Assembly: GCF_027925385.1 (NCBI RefSeq)
Contig: NZ_AP027142.1
Location: forward strand, 310,001 to 374,000
Length of the DNA: 64,000 bases
Source of the DNA: Methylocystis iwaonis
GTDB lineage: Bacteria; Pseudomonadota; Alphaproteobacteria; Rhizobiales; Beijerinckiaceae
Direction of reading: 5' to 3'
Part shown: positions 34,560 through 43,697 of the stretch, piece by piece
Numbering within the stretch: position 1 is the stretch's first letter
Layout: every line of letters starts with the position of its first letter
Position numbers and translations under genes: made by a program
The notes under the pieces: generated by a model
What the model saw: the letters and a program-made list of their open reading frames with translations, nothing else
The model's database searches: none
What the model was told of the DNA's origin: nothing

Positions 34560-35489
34560 TCATTTATCGTCCAGTCGGAACCTAATTTTGTGTTCTCGGG
34601 TGATAATTATCCCAATAAGGAGAGGGGAAAGAACGATTGCTGCGATCAATATATTTACCCTGAGAATACCTAGTGTTAATAAAACTAAAAACGCAGCTTC
34701 GGCAGTTATCAAAATATTTAGCCACGTCGATGCGGACATCCACCAAGATGTTTGCCGATATGCTTTTAAGCGAGATTGGTGGAATCTAAATCTAAATAGT
34801 GCATGAGAATACACTAACAAGATAGATGATGTCAGCACCAAGAGAGTTGCTGCCATAAGTTCTTTAGATAGGTAAAGTATTTTCGATAGGCCAAGGGGAT
34901 TTTCGCTCTGGTATATGTAGCTGATTCCGGCAACTGATAGCGCGAATGTGGCGGTGCTCCAATTAGGAAGCTGCCATATCAAATTGTCGAAGTGTCTATA
35001 TTCTTCATTATATTTTTGGATCTTAACGTCTAAAATCGGTTCTCTGACTCGGATTTCGATTAACTCTTCGATAGAAGTGCCACGTATCTTTTCGTCGAAT
35101 ATTTTCGTTAGATCGTCCGTGTTCCGATCTGGGTGTGAGCACTTGCCGTGTTTGACAGTATGGATGGTCGCTCCTGGCGAAAGATATACATTATGAATTA
35201 TACCAGGACTTGTGGTGAATATCTGATCATCCGCATATTTTGATAGTATGATGCGATCGTCTCGCAGTTCAGCGTAAACTATCCACCCATTTTGGACGAT
35301 ATATGTCTCTAATACCTCCTTATGATAGTGACTTTCTTGCCAGCCACCTTCCGTCGACTCAGTTCGAATGTACGCAGTGCCGTCTAACTTTCTCAGCCGA
35401 AAGCGCAATTCGCCGTTTTTCATCCGTTCGTGGCAAGTGGCGATGCCGTGCTCATTTGCTGCAATTTCAGACTCGATGCACTCAGACAT
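34560..35489 (-). CDS. Membrane-anchored cupin protein, AT-rich, inserted between trpF and trpB
   Basis: A 309-residue protein with a clear cupin: Gly48-x5-His54-x-His56-x4-Glu61-x6-Gly68 (GWQESHYHKEVLETYIVQNG region) and a second motif SPGIIHN with His99, so a metal site is complete. After a linker, about four hydrophobic segments follow (TFALSVAGISYIYQ, AATLLVLTSSILLVYSHALF, LNILITAEAAFLVLLTLG, ILIAAIVLSPLLIGIII), ending in a basic tail. I do not know a named family with this fusion. Base composition is AT-rich with codons unlike the neighbours, suggesting horizontal gain into the trp locus. It is in the same direction as trpF and trpB. Function is unknown; small-molecule sensing or binding at the membrane is a guess. 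Confidence 0.82.
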   Translation of the reverse strand: MSECIESEIAANEHGIATCHERMKNGELRFRLRKLDGTAYIRTESTEGGWQESHYHKEVLETYIVQNGWIVYAELRDDRIILSKYADDQIFTTSPGIIHNVYLSPGATIHTVKHGKCSHPDRNTDDLTKIFDEKIRGTSIEELIEIRVREPILDVKIQKYNEEYRHFDNLIWQLPNWSTATFALSVAGISYIYQSENPLGLSKILYLSKELMAATLLVLTSSILLVYSHALFRFRFHQSRLKAYRQTSWWMSASTWLNILITAEAAFLVLLTLGILRVNILIAAIVLSPLLIGIIITREHKIRFRLDDK

Positions 35490-35560
35490 GATTCGCCTCG
35501 CAAAAATACCTCGATTGCCTGGCGCAAAATTCAGGAAATGCGCTCAAGTAAAGCGATCCC

Positions 35561-36217
35561 TTAGCGGAGAAGACCATCAAAAACCCGGACCTCCAGCAAA
35601 AATTTTGCAATCTTCCCCGCGTCCTTTACGCCTCTCTCCCGCTCGACGCCGGATGACACATCTACCGCCGGCGCATTGGTGTGGCGCAGGGCTTCCCTTA
35701 CATTTTCTGCGTCCAACCCCCCGGAGAGCATCCAGTTTGCGGCGCTTATGTTGCGCAGCAAATCCCAGTCGAAGGCGACCCCTGCGCCGCCGGGAACCGC
35801 AGCGCCCGGCGCCGGCTTGGCGTCGAACAACAGAATATCCGCGACGTCCTCGTAAGATTGCGCGGCCGCAACATCCTCGGCGGTCGCGACGCCGATCGCC
35901 TTGATCACCGGAAGGCCGAAGCAGGCCTTCACCGCGGCGACGCGCGCCGGGGTTTCACGCCCATGCAATTGCAGAAGGTCGGGCTCGAGGTTGTCGATGA
36001 CTGCTTGGAGCGCGTCGTCCGTGGCGTCGACCGTCAGCGCTACTTTGCGAATGCGCCCCGAGCCCAGCGCCCCCAGTGTCCGCGCCGTTTCGAGATCGAT
36101 ATGGCGCGGGCTTTTCTCGAAGAAGACAAAGCCCGCCATGTCAGCGCCGGCGGAGACGGCCGCGAGCAGCGTCTCGGGGGATGAGAGGCCGCAGATTTTG
36201 ACGAGCGTATCGGACAA
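35561..36217 (-). CDS. trpF: Phosphoribosylanthranilate isomerase
   Basis: A 218-residue TIM-barrel isomerase of tryptophan synthesis. Typical motifs are VKICGLSSPETL with the catalytic Cys, GFVFFEKSPRHI, LLQLHGRETP, VIKAIGVAT, LLFDAKP with the catalytic Asp, and WMLSGGLDAENV followed by VDVSSGVE. Length is normal. In most relatives trpF and trpB are adjacent or overlapping; here they are 1.1 kb apart, with the AT-rich cupin gene between. Transcription toward trpB would have to pass through that gene. Confidence 0.96.
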   Translation of the reverse strand: MSDTLVKICGLSSPETLLAAVSAGADMAGFVFFEKSPRHIDLETARTLGALGSGRIRKVALTVDATDDALQAVIDNLEPDLLQLHGRETPARVAAVKACFGLPVIKAIGVATAEDVAAAQSYEDVADILLFDAKPAPGAAVPGGAGVAFDWDLLRNISAANWMLSGGLDAENVREALRHTNAPAVDVSSGVERERGVKDAGKIAKFLLEVRVFDGLLR

Positions 36218-36287
36218 TGCAGCCTCTCGGACCGCGAGCCTTCAGGCTCGCCTGGCTTGGATGCGCGCCCGAAGGCGCGCGGTCCTT

Positions 36288-37700
36288 TTAGCCCCGATTA
36301 TACACGTCCTGGAATCGGACGATGTCGTCCTCGCCGAGATAGGAGCCGGTCTGCACCTCGATCAGCTCCAAATCGATCTTGCCGGGGTTGATCAGGCGGT
36401 GCTTGCAGCCGATCGGCAGATAGATCGACTCATTCTCGTGCACGAGATGGACTTCGTCGTCGCGGCCGACCTCGGCCGTGCCGCGCACCACGATCCAATG
36501 TTCGGCGCGGTGGAAATGCTTTTGCAATGACAGGCGCTCGCCCGGCTTCACCACGATGCGCTTCACCTGATAGCGCTGGCCCTCGTCGATCGACTGATAA
36601 TAGCCCCAGGGACGGAAGATGCGCTTATGCGCCGCCGCCTCGCGGCGGTTCTGCGTCTTCAGCTCGTCGACGAGATGTTTCACCCTGTCGCCGTGCTCAT
36701 GGTTGAGAACCAGCACTGCGTCCTGCGTCGTCACAACGATGACGTCGTCGACGCCCACGACTGTGGTCAGCGCCTCCTCGGAGCGTACATGGACATTTTT
36801 GGCGTCCATCACCACGCCATGGCCGCGCACCGAATTGCCCTTCTCGTCGCGCTCCGACAATTCCCAGACGGCGCGCCAGGTGCCGACGTCCGACCAGCCG
36901 ATGTCGGCGGGAATCAGCGCCGCCTTCTCGGTCTTCTCCATCACGGCGTAGTCGATAGATTTCTTGGGCGCGCGGGCGAAGGCTTCGGCGTTCAGCACGC
37001 AGAAATCGAGATCGCGGGCCGCGCCGTCGATCGCCGCCTCGGCGGCTTCGGCAATCGTGGGCTCGAAATGGGCGATCTCGGCCTGCATGACGTCGGCGCG
37101 GAAGATAAAATTGCCGCTGTTCCAGAAATAGCCGGCGTCGATATAGCGCTGCGCCGTCTCGCGATCCGGCTTTTCCACGAAGGCGTCGAGCTTGAGGACC
37201 TCGCTTCCCTCGTGCAGCGGCGCGCCAGGCCGCAGATAGCCGTAGCCGGTCGCCGGGTGGTCGGGCTTGACGCCGAGCGTGACGATATAGCCCTCGGACG
37301 CGGCTTCGGCGGCTTCCTTGCACAGCGCGACGAGGCCGGCGCGGTCGCGCACCACATGGTCGGCGGCGAGCACGACGACGATCGTCTCGGGCGCGCGGCG
37401 CGCGGCGAGGCCAGCCGCCACGGCGACCGCCGGGCCCGAATCGCGGCGCGAGGGCTCGAGCACGACGTCGGCCTCAGCGCCGATCGCGCGTAGCTGGTCG
37501 CTGATCAGAAAGCGATAATCGCTGTTGGAGATGACGATCGGCTTTTCGAACGCCGGGTCGGCCAGCATCGCCATGGTCGTCTGGAAGGTCGAACGCTCGC
37601 CGACGAGAGGAATAAACTGCTTGGGAAGGCTCTCTCTCGACTCGGGCCAGACGCGCGTTCCGGAGCCCCCGCACATAATCACAGGAAGAATTTTAATCAT
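36288..37700 (-). CDS. Mannose-1-phosphate guanylyltransferase / mannose-6-phosphate isomerase
   Basis: A 470-residue bifunctional enzyme of the AlgA/ManC/CpsB type. The N-terminal nucleotidyltransferase has IMCGGSGTRVWPESRESLPKQF near the start (split landmark: GGSGTRVWP, then LPKQF) and FVEKPDRETAQ. The C-terminal cupin-type isomerase has WGYYQSIDEG, VKPGERLSLQKHFHRAEHWI and GCKHRLINPGKIDLELIEVQ, with metal-binding histidines. It makes GDP-mannose for exopolysaccharide or lipopolysaccharide. A 14-bp perfect inverted repeat lies just upstream. Together with the ExoR-like protein it indicates exopolysaccharide production, though the two genes are far apart. Confidence 0.94.
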   Translation of the reverse strand: MIKILPVIMCGGSGTRVWPESRESLPKQFIPLVGERSTFQTTMAMLADPAFEKPIVISNSDYRFLISDQLRAIGAEADVVLEPSRRDSGPAVAVAAGLAARRAPETIVVVLAADHVVRDRAGLVALCKEAAEAASEGYIVTLGVKPDHPATGYGYLRPGAPLHEGSEVLKLDAFVEKPDRETAQRYIDAGYFWNSGNFIFRADVMQAEIAHFEPTIAEAAEAAIDGAARDLDFCVLNAEAFARAPKKSIDYAVMEKTEKAALIPADIGWSDVGTWRAVWELSERDEKGNSVRGHGVVMDAKNVHVRSEEALTTVVGVDDVIVVTTQDAVLVLNHEHGDRVKHLVDELKTQNRREAAAHKRIFRPWGYYQSIDEGQRYQVKRIVVKPGERLSLQKHFHRAEHWIVVRGTAEVGRDDEVHLVHENESIYLPIGCKHRLINPGKIDLELIEVQTGSYLGEDDIVRFQDVYNRG

Positions 37701-37720
37701 TCAGTCCTTCTCCGGCCCGA

Positions 37721-37755
37721 CGGTTTTCGGCTGCTTCGACTGCAGCCGAAAACCG
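37721..37755. repeat. 14-bp perfect inverted repeat upstream of manC-type gene
   Basis: CGGTTTTCGGCTGC at 37721-37734 and its exact complement at 37742-37755, separated by seven bases. It begins 20 bases upstream of the ATG and could be an operator, a leader hairpin or a terminator of the upstream helicase gene without a T-run. Confidence 0.75.
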
Positions 37756-37901
37756 CTCTTCACCGTTAGGTTAAGCAGATGAGAAGAAGAAAGCGCCAGC
37801 CCTCTTCAAAATTTTGCACAAGGCTCTGTGTCGCCGAGAGCGAAAAGCTCATTCCGCTTACTTATTGTCAAGAATTTGGCTGGAGTCCAGCTACTCGATT
37901 T

Positions 37902-40900
37902 TTAGGCTTTCCCCTTTTTCTCGAGCTCCGCCTTCAATGCCGCGAGCTTTGCGAAGGGCGAATCCGGGTCGGGCTGGCGCTCGCGTCTCTCGGGAGCCGC
38001 GAAACCGCCGCCCGGCCGGCCGCGCCTGTCGTCGCGCGGGCCCCGGTCCGGCCGCGGCTTGTCGAAGCGCGGCTTGTCGAAATGCGGCTTGCCGGCGGGG
38101 CGGGGAGCGCCTTCGGCCGTGGCGGCGCCATCCGGCTGGCGCGGACGGTCGCGGCGGGGCGGGCGGCGTTCGCCCTCGGCGCCGCCTTCGCGCGGTCCGC
38201 GCTGAGGCGCGCCTTGATGACGGCGCGGGCCGGCATGGGCGTGGCGCTGCGGCGCCCAGACTTCGATCGTCGCGGGCGCTTCCGGCGGGGCTCCTTCCGC
38301 GGCGGCGGGCGCCTCGGCGGTTGCTTCGACCGCGGTCGCCTCTGCCGGCGCCTCGATGGCGGCGGTTTCAGCGACGACGTCGACGGCCGCTTCCACCGGG
38401 GCTTCGGCGACGGGCTCCGCGGGCGTCTCAGGCGGCGCAGTCTCGGCAGTGGTTTCGCTCGCGGTCTCCGCCGCGGTTTCTTCCTCGCCCGCCGGCTTTG
38501 GCGCGATCGGCTCGGTCGAGGCGGCCGGAATCAGCGGCACGGTGATCGCTGGACCCGGGCGCTGCGCGGAGGCATAGCCGAGCGACTTCAGAATCGAAGA
38601 GAAAGCCTCGCCCGAGCAGCCGGTGAGCGAGGTCATGGCGACGGTGACGACGAACCCCTCGCCATCGGCCGCGCCGGCGGGCGGCTCGCCCGCCGTGACG
38701 CCGGGCTTATAGGCGATCGCCGGGCGGATGAGATCGGCCAGGCGCTCCAGAATATCGACGCGCACCACCCGCTCGCCGCAGACGCGGAAACCCGCGGCGC
38801 GGTAGAAGCCCTTATGGATCGTGGGATCGGCCGCGAAGGAGGTGCGGCCCGAGGCCGCGAGATGCGGCACTTCCTCGAGGCCCTTTACGGTGTCGAGCCC
38901 GCCGTGCTGCAGCGCCCAGAGGAGCGAGGCCAAAGCGCGCGGCGCCGGCTTCAGCAGCAGCGGCAGATAAATGTGATAGGCGCCGAATCGCACGCCGAGC
39001 TTGCGCAGGGCGGCGCGGTCCTCCTGGGAGAAGGACTTCACGTCCTTGGCGACGCGGGCGCGGTCCAGCACGCCGAGATCCTCGGCGATCTGGAAGGCCA
39101 CGCCGCGCGTGACCCCCTCGAGCCCCTCGCCCTTTTCGAGCGTCTCCAGCGAGCCGAGGAGCTTTTTCACATGCTGCGCCAGCCAGAGATTGAGGCGGGT
39201 CTGGACCTTCTCCAGCGCCGCGCCGGTGAGCTGCTCGTCGGCGAGGATGCGGGTCGTGGGCGTGAGCACGCTCGCGCCGGCGGCGATTTTCGCCACAGGC
39301 TCGCCGAGCCAGCGGATGACGCCGTCATTGCCGAGCACGAAGGCGTCGTCGACGGCGTCGAAGACGCGGGTGGCGCGCGCCTCGAACTCCCCGGCAAGGG
39401 CCTTCTGGGCCGCCGCATTCAGGGCCTTGGCGGCTTCGCCGGCCGCCCCCGGATCGGGCGTGAAGCGAAAGCCCTGGAGGCTCCCGACATGCTGGCCTTC
39501 CACCAGCACGTCGCCGGCGGCGTTGATTTCGGCTTCGAGCATCGCATTCTCTCTTAAACGGCGCATCAGCACGCTGGTGCGGCGATCGACGAAACGCTGC
39601 GTCAAACGGGCGTGCAGCGCGTCGGACAGGCTGTCCTCTACCCGACGCGCGACGCTCTGCCAATGCTCGGCGTCATCGAGCCAGCCAGAACGGTTCGAGA
39701 TAAAGCTGACCGTGCGGACCTGCGCAAGCCGGTTGGACAGCGTGTCGATGTCGCCGTCGACCCTATCGACGGCGTCGATATGTTTCGCCATCCAATCGGG
39801 AGGAATTTTGCCGCGCCTTGCGATGAAAGAAAAGACCGACAGAGCGAGATCGGCGTGGGCGGCCGGCGAGGTCTTGCGATAATCGGGAATTTGACAGGCT
39901 TCCCAGAGCCTTGTGACGTCGGCCGGAGTCTTGGCGTTCTTCTGCGCGATTTCGTCGCGGCTCGCCGCCTCCAGGGTCAACTGGTCGACGGCGATGGGCG
40001 CGCGGGTGAAGCGCGGATGGTCCGGCGTCTTGTCCAGCGAATGGGACAGCGCCTGGATCGACGAGAAGTCGAGATTGCTGTTGCGCCATTGCAGGAGTTG
40101 GACGGGATCGAAGCGATGGTCCTCCAGCGCCTCGATCAGCTCCTCCTCGAAAGGCGGGCAGCGGCCCGTCGCCCCAAAGGCGCCGTCGCTCATATGGCGA
40201 CCAGCGCGGCCGGCGATCTGGCCGAATTCCGCCGGGGTGAGGCGGCGATAGCGCCAGCCGTCGAATTTGCGGTCGGAGGCGAAGGCCACATGATCCACAT
40301 CGAGATTGAGTCCCATGCCGATGGCGTCGGTCGCAACGATGTAATCCACGTCGCCCGATTGGAAGAGTTCGACCTGGGCGTTGCGGGTGCGCGGCGAAAG
40401 CGCCCCGAGCACCACCGCCGCGCCGCCCCTTTGGCGCTTGATCCATTCTGCAATGGCGTAGACCTCCTCGGCCGAGAAGGCGACGATGGCGGTCTTGGGC
40501 GGCAGGCGAGAAATTTTCTTGTCGCCGGCGAAGGTCAGTCGCGAGAGACGCGGGCGCGAAAAGATCGGCGCGCCAGGGAAAAGCTCGTTGATGAGCGGCG
40601 CCATGGTGTCGGCGCCGATCAGCAGGGTCTCTTGCCGACCGCGCCAGCGCAGCAGCCGGTCGGTGAAAATGTGCCCCCGGTCGAGGTCGGCGGCGAGCTG
40701 GATCTCGTCGATCGCCAGGAAATCCACGTCGATGTCGCGCGGCATGGCCTCGACGGTCGAGATCCAATAGGCCGGCGCGCGGGGTTTGATCTTCTCTTCG
40801 CCGGTGATCAGCGCGACGGCCTCGGAGCCCACTTTCGCGACCACGCGGCCATAGACCTCGCGCGCCAGCAACCGCAGTGGCAGGCCGATGATCCCCGTCG

Positions 40901-41012
40901 GAAAGGAGAGCATGCGCTCGATGGCGTGATGGGTCTTGCCGGTGTTGGTGGGGCCGAGCACCGCCGCGACCCCATGGGCGGCGGCGCGGCTTCCAGGCGG
41001 GAGCGGCGGCAT
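37902..41012 (-). CDS. Suv3-like DExH/D RNA helicase with disordered C-terminal tail
   Basis: A 1036-residue helicase. The nucleotide loop is GPTNTGKTHHA, motif II is DEIQ, and motif VI is FGQIAGRAGRH, the combination found in mitochondrial SUV3 and its alphaproteobacterial relatives, which unwind RNA for the degradosome. The helicase core and helical region run to about residue 800. The last 200 or so residues are low complexity: first Ala/Glu/Thr/Pro-rich, then Arg/Gly/Pro-rich with repeated KPHFDKPRFDKPRPDRG, suitable for RNA binding. The start is MPPLPPG at 41012, overlapping no gene. It is transcribed toward the manC-type gene with 200 bases between. Confidence 0.9.
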   Translation of the reverse strand: MPPLPPGSRAAAHGVAAVLGPTNTGKTHHAIERMLSFPTGIIGLPLRLLAREVYGRVVAKVGSEAVALITGEEKIKPRAPAYWISTVEAMPRDIDVDFLAIDEIQLAADLDRGHIFTDRLLRWRGRQETLLIGADTMAPLINELFPGAPIFSRPRLSRLTFAGDKKISRLPPKTAIVAFSAEEVYAIAEWIKRQRGGAAVVLGALSPRTRNAQVELFQSGDVDYIVATDAIGMGLNLDVDHVAFASDRKFDGWRYRRLTPAEFGQIAGRAGRHMSDGAFGATGRCPPFEEELIEALEDHRFDPVQLLQWRNSNLDFSSIQALSHSLDKTPDHPRFTRAPIAVDQLTLEAASRDEIAQKNAKTPADVTRLWEACQIPDYRKTSPAAHADLALSVFSFIARRGKIPPDWMAKHIDAVDRVDGDIDTLSNRLAQVRTVSFISNRSGWLDDAEHWQSVARRVEDSLSDALHARLTQRFVDRRTSVLMRRLRENAMLEAEINAAGDVLVEGQHVGSLQGFRFTPDPGAAGEAAKALNAAAQKALAGEFEARATRVFDAVDDAFVLGNDGVIRWLGEPVAKIAAGASVLTPTTRILADEQLTGAALEKVQTRLNLWLAQHVKKLLGSLETLEKGEGLEGVTRGVAFQIAEDLGVLDRARVAKDVKSFSQEDRAALRKLGVRFGAYHIYLPLLLKPAPRALASLLWALQHGGLDTVKGLEEVPHLAASGRTSFAADPTIHKGFYRAAGFRVCGERVVRVDILERLADLIRPAIAYKPGVTAGEPPAGAADGEGFVVTVAMTSLTGCSGEAFSSILKSLGYASAQRPGPAITVPLIPAASTEPIAPKPAGEEETAAETASETTAETAPPETPAEPVAEAPVEAAVDVVAETAAIEAPAEATAVEATAEAPAAAEGAPPEAPATIEVWAPQRHAHAGPRRHQGAPQRGPREGGAEGERRPPRRDRPRQPDGAATAEGAPRPAGKPHFDKPRFDKPRPDRGPRDDRRGRPGGGFAAPERRERQPDPDSPFAKLAALKAELEKKGKA

Positions 41013-41687
41013 GAGGATTTGTCGCTTTTCTTTTTTCTGACCCCGGGCGCCGTCATCGCCGGCGCGGCCGTCTCATAACGGAACTTTCGACGGAGCGCGA
41101 ATTCACCTTCTGAACAGCCGGCGAACGAATCGCGGCCGAATCGCTGACTCGCCCCGAGTCACGCTTCGTTCCAACAAGATATGGTGTGACCTGCCTAAGT
41201 GCGACCCAGACATGGTAGATATTAGTTTCGGTTCCGTCCGCAAGATCGTACGGTCGGCGGGACTCGCGGGGCCGCTTCTGTCAACCCTCGAAACGAGCCG
41301 CTTTTTGGCGGGCCAATTAACCAGCCGGGGAAAGCGGGAACGCAGCAAGTACGAATCGCTTCTCTGGCTGGTTGCTGGTTGGTTCTGTTCAGATCTTGTG
41401 GCGCCACTCGGCAGGAGCGCAAAATGTAGCGCGGCCGCACTGGAACGCGTTCTGTCGCCCGAGAAGGAAAACGATCGGCTGTTAAGGAAACCGTCTCATT
41501 CCGGCGCCGGCCCGTCGAGTGTGTGCGAGGCTCGGTGATCTTGCCGCCCGCCGCCGCCGTCCCTCAACATGGTTAACGCGGGAGCTTTACGGTAGCCGCC
41601 CCGGCTTGCGCCGATAAACAGGGCCTTAAGCTGTCGCCCGCATAGTGCGCGCGAACCATCGGAAAAACAGGACGTTTCGGGGCGCGC
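41013..41687. other. 675-base gap without a recognised gene
   Basis: Lies between the divergent helicase and membrane-protein genes. The longest open stretch (41212-41538, plus strand) has no clear ribosome site or family resemblance and does not read like a protein from this genome. No repeat of the R1-R6 families and no tRNA was seen. Promoters for both flanking genes must be here. Confidence 0.5.
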
Positions 41688-43697
41688 ATGGGCATCGCCT
41701 TAAGTGAAATTCGCGCCACCCTCGAAGCCTTCGCGCTCCTGTCGCTTATCGTCAGCGGCGCCGGCGCGGCCATCGCCGATCGGCTACGTTTCCCCGGCTT
41801 CGTCGAAGGCTCGCGGCTCGAGCGTCTGGGCCTGTCGCTGATCTGCGGCTTCGGCTGCGTCCCCGTGATCCTTAATCTCGCCGCCCGCCTCGGGCCCGAA
41901 TCGATGACGATCGCCGCCTTGGCGCTTGCCGCACTGGGCTGGGCAGCGCTGGCGCGGCCGGGCGTGACGAGCTCGCGGCTGCATCCCGCCTGGATCGGCG
42001 TCGCGCTGTTTTGGATCGTCTTTGCCACGGCGCTCCTCGTGGACATGCCGGGCGTCGGCACGCTGCAGCATTCGCTGCTCGCTGTCGATTATGTGAAGCA
42101 CGCCGCGGCGACCTGGTCGCTGGCGCAGTCCGGCGCGCCTCCCTGGAGCCCGACCTTTTACGATCCGGCCCGGGGGATGTCCTATTACTACCTCTTCTAC
42201 ACCTTGCCCGCCGCGGTCGCCGTCGTCGGCGCGCCGCTCGGCATTGCCGCGCGCCACGCCGTCTACGCCTGCGCGCCGCTGATCGGTTTCGCGCTGTTCG
42301 CGCTCGCCCAGGCGGCGCTTGCGCAGAGCGGCGCCGAAACGGCTGTTGGAACCGCGGAGACGCGGCCCCGCGCGCGCAATGCGCTGCTGCTGGCGTTGCT
42401 CTTTGCGACGGGCCTCGATTTCCTGCCGCTCATGACGGTCTATGTCGCGGGCGAGGGAAGCGCGGACTTTCTCTTCCTGCATTTCAGCGACTGGGACGAG
42501 CAGGTCACCTCCTGGTTCAACAGCGTGATGTGGGTGCCGCATCACGTCGCGGCGCTCTGCGCGGCTTTTGCCGGTTTTATCGCGCTCACCGCGCCCGGCG
42601 CCGACTGGCGGCGCGTGGCGCTCGCGGGCCTCGCCTTCGCCTCGATGGCGGGCGAATCCGTCTATGTCGCCATGCCGGCCGCGCTCGGCGCCGGCTTCTG
42701 GCTGCTCTCCCTTCTCTGGCGGCGCCGGATCGACGATGCGATTCGTCTCGGGATTGCCGGCGTTCTTGCGCTTGGCTTGGCCGCGCCATGGCTCGTAACG
42801 CTGCTGCCGCGCGTTGGGGGCGGTGGCGAGGCGGCGCCAATCGCTTTCGCCTTGCGCGGCCCGGAATGGATCGACATCCTCGCCGGCTCGCGCGAAGCCG
42901 GGGCGATGTACCGCGGCCTGTCGATACCGCTCTTCTATCTCATCGATTTCGGCGTCTTCGCGCTCGGCTCGGTCGTCTTCTGGCGCAAGGCGGGCCGGCG
43001 GGGGCGCGCGAGCGAATTCGGCTTGCTGCTCATCTGCCTTACCGTCGCCTCCCTGCTGATCGGCTCATTCTTTCGCTCGACGGTCCTTCTCAACGATCTT
43101 GGCTGGCGGGCGATGCTTTTTGCGCAATTCGCGACGCTCATCTGGACTGCGGCGGCGGCGCGGCAAGGGCATTTGTTTCGCGGCGGGATCGGCGCCGCCG
43201 CCATCGTCTGTCTCGTCCTCGCCTATCTGGCGTTGGGCGTCGCGGTCGCGCAACTACGTCTTTATTTCCCGCTCGAGCACACGCGCGCGACGCTTGCGGA
43301 CGAGATGGCGGCCTGGAGCTGGTTAGATGCGCATCTGCCGACGGGCGCCGTCGTGCAGGCGTATCCCGAAAAGAACCGCGCCTATGGCTACGGGCTCTAT
43401 GGGCGTTTTCCTGTCGCCGTCGCCGATCGGCATAATGCGCGACTCTTCGGCGCCCGCGAGGCCGAGATCGACGAGCGCATCGCTTTTCTCGGGCCACTCT
43501 TTGTCGATGCGACGCTCTCGTTCGACGAGGCGCGCCGTCGCGCCGCGCGCCATAATATCGCGGCGCTGGTCGTCGCTTCGCGCGACCCGGTCTTTGCCGC
43601 GCCCGGCGCCTGGACCGCGACGGCGGCGCCCGCCTACGCCAATCAAAATTTCCGGGTCTATCTCCTGAACGGCGCCGATCATGACGCAAATGACTGA
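41688..43697 (+). CDS. Large polytopic membrane protein, possible GT-C glycosyltransferase
   Basis: A 669-residue protein with about twelve hydrophobic segments and a soluble C-terminal part of some 130 residues. Near residue 163 it has GMSYYYLFYTLPA, reminiscent of the YYY-type membrane proteins and of GT-C sugar transferases using lipid-linked donors; an early loop VDYVKHAAATWSLAQ could hold acidic/basic catalytic residues. I do not see a definitive DxD motif. The C-terminal segment (DEARRRAARHNIAALVVASR) resembles the lumenal tail of such transferases. It overlaps the next membrane gene by 17 bases, so the pair is one unit. Surface polysaccharide modification is a reasonable guess. Confidence 0.7.
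   Translation: MGIALSEIRATLEAFALLSLIVSGAGAAIADRLRFPGFVEGSRLERLGLSLICGFGCVPVILNLAARLGPESMTIAALALAALGWAALARPGVTSSRLHPAWIGVALFWIVFATALLVDMPGVGTLQHSLLAVDYVKHAAATWSLAQSGAPPWSPTFYDPARGMSYYYLFYTLPAAVAVVGAPLGIAARHAVYACAPLIGFALFALAQAALAQSGAETAVGTAETRPRARNALLLALLFATGLDFLPLMTVYVAGEGSADFLFLHFSDWDEQVTSWFNSVMWVPHHVAALCAAFAGFIALTAPGADWRRVALAGLAFASMAGESVYVAMPAALGAGFWLLSLLWRRRIDDAIRLGIAGVLALGLAAPWLVTLLPRVGGGGEAAPIAFALRGPEWIDILAGSREAGAMYRGLSIPLFYLIDFGVFALGSVVFWRKAGRRGRASEFGLLLICLTVASLLIGSFFRSTVLLNDLGWRAMLFAQFATLIWTAAAARQGHLFRGGIGAAAIVCLVLAYLALGVAVAQLRLYFPLEHTRATLADEMAAWSWLDAHLPTGAVVQAYPEKNRAYGYGLYGRFPVAVADRHNARLFGAREAEIDERIAFLGPLFVDATLSFDEARRRAARHNIAALVVASRDPVFAAPGAWTATAAPAYANQNFRVYLLNGADHDAND

Noticed and set aside
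41212..41538. Possible 108-residue gene in the helicase/membrane-protein gap
   Set aside because: No ribosome site, no recognisable family and unlike local coding style; probably chance.
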